Shown here piece after piece: positions 59,027-64,000 of a stretch of 64,000 bases of DNA (its first letter is position 1; each line of letters opens with the position of its first letter). The translations under genes were made by a program, and so were the position numbers. This DNA comes from Lutibaculum sp963816555 (GTDB taxonomy: Bacteria > Pseudomonadota > Alphaproteobacteria > Rhizobiales > Tepidamorphaceae). The DNA lies in NCBI GenBank assembly GCA_963816555.1, contig CAWFLD010000007.1, positions 324,660-388,659 of the forward strand, written 5' to 3'. A model generated the notes under the pieces. It made no database searches, was not told the DNA's origin, and saw nothing but the letters and a program-made list of their open reading frames with translations.

Positions 59027-59698
59027 ATGACCATTGAGAAGCCTTTCGAGAAGTTCGTCGTCATCGTCACCTACGGCCGGTCGGGCTCGACCCTCCTGCA
59101 GACCGCACTGCAGACGATCGACAGGGCCTGCATCCGCGGCGAGAACAACAATGCGCTCTACCCACTCTTCCGGTCGTGGAAGCGCGCCCACAACACACGC
59201 TATAATCAGGGCGGAGCACCGATCCCGCAGCACGGGCCCTGGTACGGCGCCGACGAGATCGTGCCGCGCCGCTTCGGAGAGCGGCTGGCGGAGGCGTTCA
59301 TCGGCGAGATCCTGACGCCGCCGGCGGGCACCCGCGTCCTCGGCTTCAAGGAGATCCGCTTCCACGACGCCGAGGACGGCGAGATGCCGGAGTTCCTCGA
59401 CTTCATCCGCGCCTTCTTCTTCCCCTGCCGGCTCGTCTTCAACACCCGCCGGGCCACCGACGTCGCCCGCTCCTCCTGGTGGAAGGACGTGGAGATGGAG
59501 AAGGTCGTCGAGATGGTGGAGGATCTCGACCGCCAGTACGCCGACTACGCCGCAGCCCATCCGGAGGACTGCTTCCTCGTGCGCTACGACGACTACACGA
59601 AGGATCGCGCGGCGCTGCGCCCCCTCTTCGAGTTCCTGGGCGAGCCCTTCGACGAAGCGCGCCTCGAGGCAGCCTTCTCCAGACAGCTCTCGCACTAG
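59027..59698 (+). CDS. Sulfotransferase family protein
   Basis: Intact 223-aa P-loop protein. The PAPS 5'-phosphosulfate loop is VIVTYGRSGSTLLQTALQTI and the 3'-phosphate-binding segment LVFNTRRATDVARSSWWKD; LVRYDDYTKDRAALRPLFEF is the usual C-terminal helix. Such enzymes transfer sulfate from PAPS to carbohydrate hydroxyls, so it probably sulfates the glycan built by this locus. It is one of the few frameshift-free genes between 42 and 61 kb. Confidence 0.85.
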   Translation: MTIEKPFEKFVVIVTYGRSGSTLLQTALQTIDRACIRGENNNALYPLFRSWKRAHNTRYNQGGAPIPQHGPWYGADEIVPRRFGERLAEAFIGEILTPPAGTRVLGFKEIRFHDAEDGEMPEFLDFIRAFFFPCRLVFNTRRATDVARSSWWKDVEMEKVVEMVEDLDRQYADYAAAHPEDCFLVRYDDYTKDRAALRPLFEFLGEPFDEARLEAAFSRQLSH

Positions 59699-59722
59699 AT
59701 CAGAGCGCGAGGCGAGATTCCG

Positions 59723-60738
59723 ATGCGCCAGCTGCTTCTCCATATCGGTCATCCGAAGACTGGCTCGTCGACGATCCAGGCGTTTCTGGCGAAGAACGCG
59801 CCCGAGCTCGCGCGCCGCAAGGTGTTTGTCGCCGGGGGCGAGCTCGAGTTCGAACTCGCAGAACCGCGTGGCCGGAAATCCGCTCCACTATTTCCGCCGC
59901 AACGCCGGGCATCGCGCCCGAAGCCTTCGCGGAATATCTGCGCGCGCGCATGGCGGCGGTACCCGACCCAGACGCGACGTTCGTGCTCTCGACCGAGATC
60001 CTGTTCAATCCCGGCCACGCCGCCCTCTTCCGCCCGCTTCTCGACGACCTCCCGATCCGGGTGGCCTACTACATCCGCCGGCAGGACCGCGTGCTTCTCG
60101 CCGCCTGGCGGCAATGGGGCATGAAGCGCGGCCTGTCGCTGCCGGAGTTCATCGCCTACCGCATGAATTCCGGCCTGCCGAACTACGAGGCGACGATCGG
60201 CGAATGGTCCACTCTCGTGGCCGACGATGCCTTCCGCATCCGTTTCCTCAACTCCCGCTTCCTCGAGGGCGGCGAGCTATTGGGCGACTTTTCTGCCTTC
60301 CTCGGCACGGAATTCCAGGGTCTCGAGACGGTCGGCGACGAGAATGTGAGCCCGGACGCGCGTCTCATTCGCTTCCTCAACCGCCATTCCGGGCTCTTCG
60401 AAACGGTCGACGACGACAGGCTCCTGAGCTTCATGGCCTCGGCGAGGAGTGGCGACGGCCGTGAAACGCTGCGCCTGCCGACCAATCTTTTCACGCTCAT
60501 CCGCGACCGCTACGAGCCACGCAACCGGGAGATCGTGGCGCGCTGGATGCCGGCTAACACCGGCCTCGACGTCATCGACGAGACGACCGCACCAATTGGC
60601 GACGCCCCGCCCGAGCCCCTCGACACAGAGCACGTCGTTGCGCGGCTCTGCGACATCGTCGAGCGCCAGGGCCGCACGATCGAGGCCCTCCACCAGCGCC
60701 TCGCCCAGCTCGAGACGAAGACCGGCGATGAGGGATGA
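59723..60738 (+). CDS. Sulfotransferase-like P-loop protein (two frameshifts)
   Basis: ~338 aa. The start reads LLLHIGHPKTGSSTIQAFLA, the PAPS-binding loop form H-G--KTGS-T--Q of bacterial sulfotransferase-like proteins. After two shifts between 59840 and 59910 (SQNRVAGNPLHYF, then GIAPEAFAEYLRARMAAVPD) it continues VAYYIRRQDRVLLAAWRQWG with the expected YIRRQD 3'-phosphate site. The C-terminus ends in a coiled coil (RQGRTIEALHQRLAQLETKT). It lies 25 bases after the first sulfotransferase and overlaps the GT61 gene. Confidence 0.78.
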
Positions 60739-61950
60739 AGACCTCGGGACGCGCCTCGACCGCCTCGCGCGCCTGGAGATCATACCGGCCGGCTCCGCGG
60801 ATCTCTGGGCTGGGACGCGAGCACCTGGCGCCGCTAAGCCCCGACGTCTCGGCCCGGGCGCTGTCGCCGGCGCGGCCGCTTCCTGATGAGGGCCGCCGCC
60901 TGCCCATCGGTGCGCCGCCGGAGCCGGACGAGCCGGAAGCGCCATTGATCGAGCGCCCGCGATATGTGCTCCGTGCCCGCGACGCACTGCTTGCCGGGCA
61001 GCGGGCGCTGGTCGACGACCGCGGCGGAGCCGCCGCGCATCTACAACGACACGCTCCTCCTGCCCGAGCCTTATTTCGACCACGCGACGCCGCTCTCGCG
61101 CTTTCCCCGCGAGTACCAGATGACGCCGGCGATCTCGCGCGAGGGAGAGGCCCTGCGCCTCGCGGCCGCGCCCGGCGACGTTCTCGAGGTCGACGAGCCG
61201 GTGGTCGCCGTGGGCTCGACAGAATCGCGCAATTACGGCTCCTGGCTCTTCCGGATCCTGCCGAAGCTCCTCGATCTCGACGCGCTCGGGCCGGAGGCCG
61301 AAGGCCGCGCTCTCTTCCTGCCGCTCGAGGCGCCATGGATGCGCGAGATCCCCGAAACCGTCTGCCCCGGCCGTCGCCTGGTCGCGCAGGACGTGACGCG
61401 GGTGGCCCGGCTGCGCGACGTCCTCCTGCCTTCCCTGCCGGCGCCGGAGAACGTCGTCCCGCCGAGGGTTCGCGCTCACCTCTCCGACCTCTCCGCACGT
61501 GCGAGGGCTCAGGCTGGCCAAGTCGGTCCTCGTCTCCGGCGGCTTTACGTCTCCCGCCGCCGCTGGTCCGAAACCGCGCCGCGCCGGGTTCTTGTCAATG
61601 AGGCCGATCTCGTTGAAGCGCTTCAGCGGGAGGGTTTCGAAGAGATCTTTCCGGAGGATATGAGCTTCGCGCAGCGCGTCGCGGCCTTCGCCGACGCGGC
61701 ACTGGTCGTCGGGCCGACCGGCTCCGGCCTCTTCAACACAATGTTCTGCGTACCCCGTACGATCGTGATCGAGATCGAGCCGCACGGCCGCTTCCGCGCC
61801 ATGCACGCAAGCCTCTACCGCAGCCTCGGCCTCGACCACGCCTTCCTGCGCGGGAAAATCACCGCGCCAGGCCCCGCGCCAGCGCACCCCGAGTGGCGGG
61901 TCAACGTGGACAGCGTACGCAGTGGGATTGCAGCAGCACTGGATGCGTGA
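60728..61950 (+). CDS. Glycosyltransferase family 61 protein (two frameshifts)
   Basis: ~407 aa. N-terminus MRDEDLGTRLDRLARLEIIP from ATG 60728 (11-base overlap with the previous gene), shifting near 60813 into HLAPLSPDVSARALSPARPL and near 61022 into PPRIYNDTLLLPEPYFDHAT. The DUF563/GT61 core is clear: VGSTESRNYGSWLFRILPKL, RRLYVSRRRWSETAPRRVLV, and PEDMSFAQRVAAFADAALVV with GPTGSGLFNTMFC, the donor-binding segment. Bacterial members are capsule/EPS xylosyl- or hexosyltransferases. Last gene of the transferase run. Confidence 0.85.
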
Positions 61951-62220
61951 CATTCGCGCTGCCGACGATTGTTTGCACCTCTGAGTACAGAATATCCCAT
62001 TCTGTTCCCAAGCCCCCCGCAGCATCTTCTTGTCTTTTGAAGGCATGCAGAACGGGAGCACACTGCTCTACCCCTCGTGATCACAAGACGGGACATGTTG
62101 ACTCGGCCGCCGCGCCTGACGTTATCATTAGTACTTCTACGGCACAGCCCGCCATGAAATCAGGACTGCGCACGTGGACCAGAAGCCAAATCGCAAATAT
62201 TGTGCCTTAGGGAGATCATC

Positions 62221-63648
62221 ATGGCGGACTTTACCGGAACCTCAGGCGCCGATTATCACGAGGGAACCGAGGGCGACGATTCCATCCTGGGGCTCGGCGG
62301 GGCTGACACCCTGATGGGACTCGGCGGAAATGATACGATCGATGGCGGCGACGGCGCGGACTACGTTGCGGGGGGCGACGGCGGCGATGTCCTCGTCTCC
62401 GGCGCCGACGGCGATGTTGACACCATTCTCGGCGGCGGCGGCGGCGACGTCATCACCATCAGCGAGACGGGCAGCGGCTCCGGCGCCTCCGACGAGGTCT
62501 TCGCTGGCGCCGGCGCCGATTCAATCGACGCCTCCGCCACCACGAGCGGCCACGACCTCACGCTCGGCGGCGGCGGCGACAACGACACGGTCACGGATGG
62601 CGCCGGCAACGACGAGGTCTATGGCGGCACCGGCGACGACTCGATCATCGCCAATCTCGGTGGCAGCGACACGATCTATGGCGGCGACGGCATGGACAGC
62701 ATCCTGTCGGCCGAGAACACGCCTGAAGCCGACCTCGTCTTCGGCGGCAGCGACGACGGACAGGACACGCTCTTCGGCGGCGACGGCGACATGCTGTTCG
62801 GGGGCGGCGGCAACGACGTCGTCGGCTATGCGAGCGTCGTCTATGGGGGTGACGGTGACGACTCCGTCCTCGGCGGCTCTTCCATGCAGGCCACGCTCGG
62901 CGGCGGAGCCGGCAACGACACGATCATCGGCGGCGACGATGCGCAGGAATCGATCTACGCTGGCGCCGGTGATGACCAGATCCTCGGCGGCGGCACGGGC
63001 GACAGCGTCGGCGACGAGATCTATGCCGGCTCGGGCGCCGATTCGGTCGCCGGCGGAGCGGGCGACACCCTCTTCGGCGGCGCCGACAATGATACGCTCG
63101 ACCTCGGCGGCAACACCGGCGAGACCGCCTATGGCGGCGATGGCGTCGACGTCATCCGCAATTCGGGCGGCGGCAACGTCATTGGCGGCTCCGGCGGCAA
63201 CGACGCTCTCTTCTCCGCCGACGGCGACACTGTCTATGGTGGCGACGACAATGACGCGCTGCTCGTCGCCGACAGCGTGACCGCCCTCGGCGGTAACGGC
63301 GACGATGTCATTGCCCTCGAGCAGGGCAGCACCGCCACCTCCTCCACCACCGCAAGCGACAACGTCGTGTCCGGCTCCGTGCTCACCGGCGGCGAAGGTG
63401 CTGACACGTTCGACTTCTCGACCTTCGGCACGGCGGCGACCGACGGAATTTCCGGCGACGTCAGGATCACGGATTTCGACGCAGCGGGCGACGATGTCAT
63501 CGAGGTGGCCGCTGGCTCGAGCGTCACCTCCACCGTCTCGGGCGACGATGTCGACCTCACGATCGTCACCGGCGACGACACGCTCGACGTCACGCTGGAG
63601 CAGGCCTCGGGCTCCTTCGACAGCGCTGACGACATCAGCTACGTGTGA
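62221..63648 (+). CDS. RTX calcium-binding repeat protein, extremely acidic
   Basis: Intact 475-aa protein, start ATG 62221 with AGGGAG 5 bases upstream. It is made almost entirely of RTX-type repeats from residue ~10 (EGDDSILGLGGADTLMGLGG, GNDEVYGGTGDDSIIANLGG, GGDGMDSILSAENT) to ~400, then a beta-rich tail (GEGADTFDFSTFG, VRITDFDAAGDDVIEVAAG) and the end DISYV. It has no Lys, Cys or Trp and only two Arg and two His. No enzyme domain and no Sec signal are seen; a C-terminal type I secretion signal is presumed. It may be a secreted or surface-layer-like matrix protein. Preceded by a 270-base gap, so it has its own promoter. Confidence 0.9.
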   Translation: MADFTGTSGADYHEGTEGDDSILGLGGADTLMGLGGNDTIDGGDGADYVAGGDGGDVLVSGADGDVDTILGGGGGDVITISETGSGSGASDEVFAGAGADSIDASATTSGHDLTLGGGGDNDTVTDGAGNDEVYGGTGDDSIIANLGGSDTIYGGDGMDSILSAENTPEADLVFGGSDDGQDTLFGGDGDMLFGGGGNDVVGYASVVYGGDGDDSVLGGSSMQATLGGGAGNDTIIGGDDAQESIYAGAGDDQILGGGTGDSVGDEIYAGSGADSVAGGAGDTLFGGADNDTLDLGGNTGETAYGGDGVDVIRNSGGGNVIGGSGGNDALFSADGDTVYGGDDNDALLVADSVTALGGNGDDVIALEQGSTATSSTTASDNVVSGSVLTGGEGADTFDFSTFGTAATDGISGDVRITDFDAAGDDVIEVAAGSSVTSTVSGDDVDLTIVTGDDTLDVTLEQASGSFDSADDISYV

Positions 63649-63658
63649 TGCGATTGCA

Positions 63659-63685
63659 GGCTCCCTCCCCGGCATGGAGGGAGCC
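63659..63685 (+). terminator. Hairpin terminator after the RTX gene
   Basis: GGCTCCCTCC pairs perfectly with GGAGGGAGCC around a 7-base loop, starting 10 bases after the stop codon. The T-run is poor (GTTCC), but position and stem strength suggest the transcript ends here. Confidence 0.6.
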
Positions 63686-64000
63686 GTTCCGCCCGTGATC
63701 GGCCCCGCCGCCGTCCGGTGCGTGCGGACAGACAAGATGCAGGGGCTTTCACCTCCCCCTGGAGAGGTCCTGACCATGATTTCCCATCGGGGTCGACGCC
63801 GCCCTCTGCGGAACCAGATCCAGGCCGCCCCGTTAACGCATCCGCAACAAATAAGTGCGGGCCACGCTTGCATTTTTGCAACCGTCGCGGAAAATTCTGC
63901 GTCCCTGCCCACTCCCGGTTGACACCCCCATCCCCCTCCGCAATAAGCTTCATTCCGCGTTACCCTGCGCCGCGCCGTCCGAACGTTCGCGTGGGTACGG
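63686..64000. other. Terminal non-coding stretch
   Basis: About 315 bases after the terminator with no recognisable gene on either strand. It contains a somewhat AT-richer patch (63835-63900). Open frames here are continuations of shadows of the RTX gene. Confidence 0.5.

Noticed and set aside
62221..63648. Repetitive DNA resembling a repeat array
   Set aside because: The repeats encode imperfect Gly/Asp-rich RTX units in one intact frame; there are no constant spacers or identical direct repeats as in CRISPR.

Overview
The window looks like chromosomal DNA from a high-GC alphaproteobacterium, probably order Hyphomicrobiales (Rhizobiales). The evidence is the gene order rpmH-rnpA-yidC-engB-argB-HAD-dapD-dapE on one strand, a DnaX without the usual zinc cysteines, a CycM-like membrane cytochrome c, and CMP-KDO synthetase for lipopolysaccharide. 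I cannot name a genus from sequence alone.

1-24.6 kb is housekeeping DNA. Two paralogous peptide-binding proteins (YejA type) are followed by a membrane-anchored cytochrome with three heme domains. Then come kdsB-pheA, nudC, the SRP RNA, dnaX-ebfC-recR, ampG, rmuC, def-fmt-truA, and a long leftward cluster holding lysine (dapD, dapE) and arginine (argB) biosynthesis and the ribosome/membrane genes rpmH-rnpA-yidC-engB. A MazE/MazF-type toxin-antitoxin pair sits inside that cluster. 24.9-28.7 kb holds a TVP38 membrane protein, a flavin disulfide oxidoreductase and a sensor histidine kinase.

28.9-33.7 kb is an island scar beginning at a tRNA-Arg(ACG) gene. It is a patchwork: two integrase C-terminal remnants, an IS66 TnpA remnant, a HipB/HipA toxin-antitoxin module with four regularly spaced operator-like half-sites, a primase-polymerase remnant, a DUF6880 fragment cut at a 22-bp hairpin, an IS21 IstB tail with its terminal repeats, a VasI/TagO-like secreted protein and a small conserved hypothetical. 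33.9-38.8 kb is the conserved prkA-yeaH-spoVR stress operon.

39.6-63.6 kb is a cell-surface locus. UDP-glucose dehydrogenase is followed by an IS5-like remnant and then by a GtrII-like transferase, an O-acyltransferase, GtrB, GtrA and a large membrane glycosyltransferase. Next come an RTX metalloprotease, an FkbM methyltransferase, a ~985-residue repeat-plus-two-transferase enzyme, an unrecognised ~720-residue protein, a family 2 glycosyltransferase, two sulfotransferase-like proteins, a GT61 enzyme and finally a very acidic RTX repeat protein. Together they suggest a decorated, possibly sulfated, surface or secreted glycan plus two type I-secreted calcium-binding proteins. No type I transporter is present here.

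Many genes carry single-base frameshifts, mostly one extra base. They are sparse before 24.9 kb and dense at 24.9-31, 36.6-40.8 and 42.7-61 kb. Summing the indels restores whole codon numbers and family-typical lengths, so I read most as sequencing errors rather than gene decay. For such genes the coordinates span the reconstructed gene.
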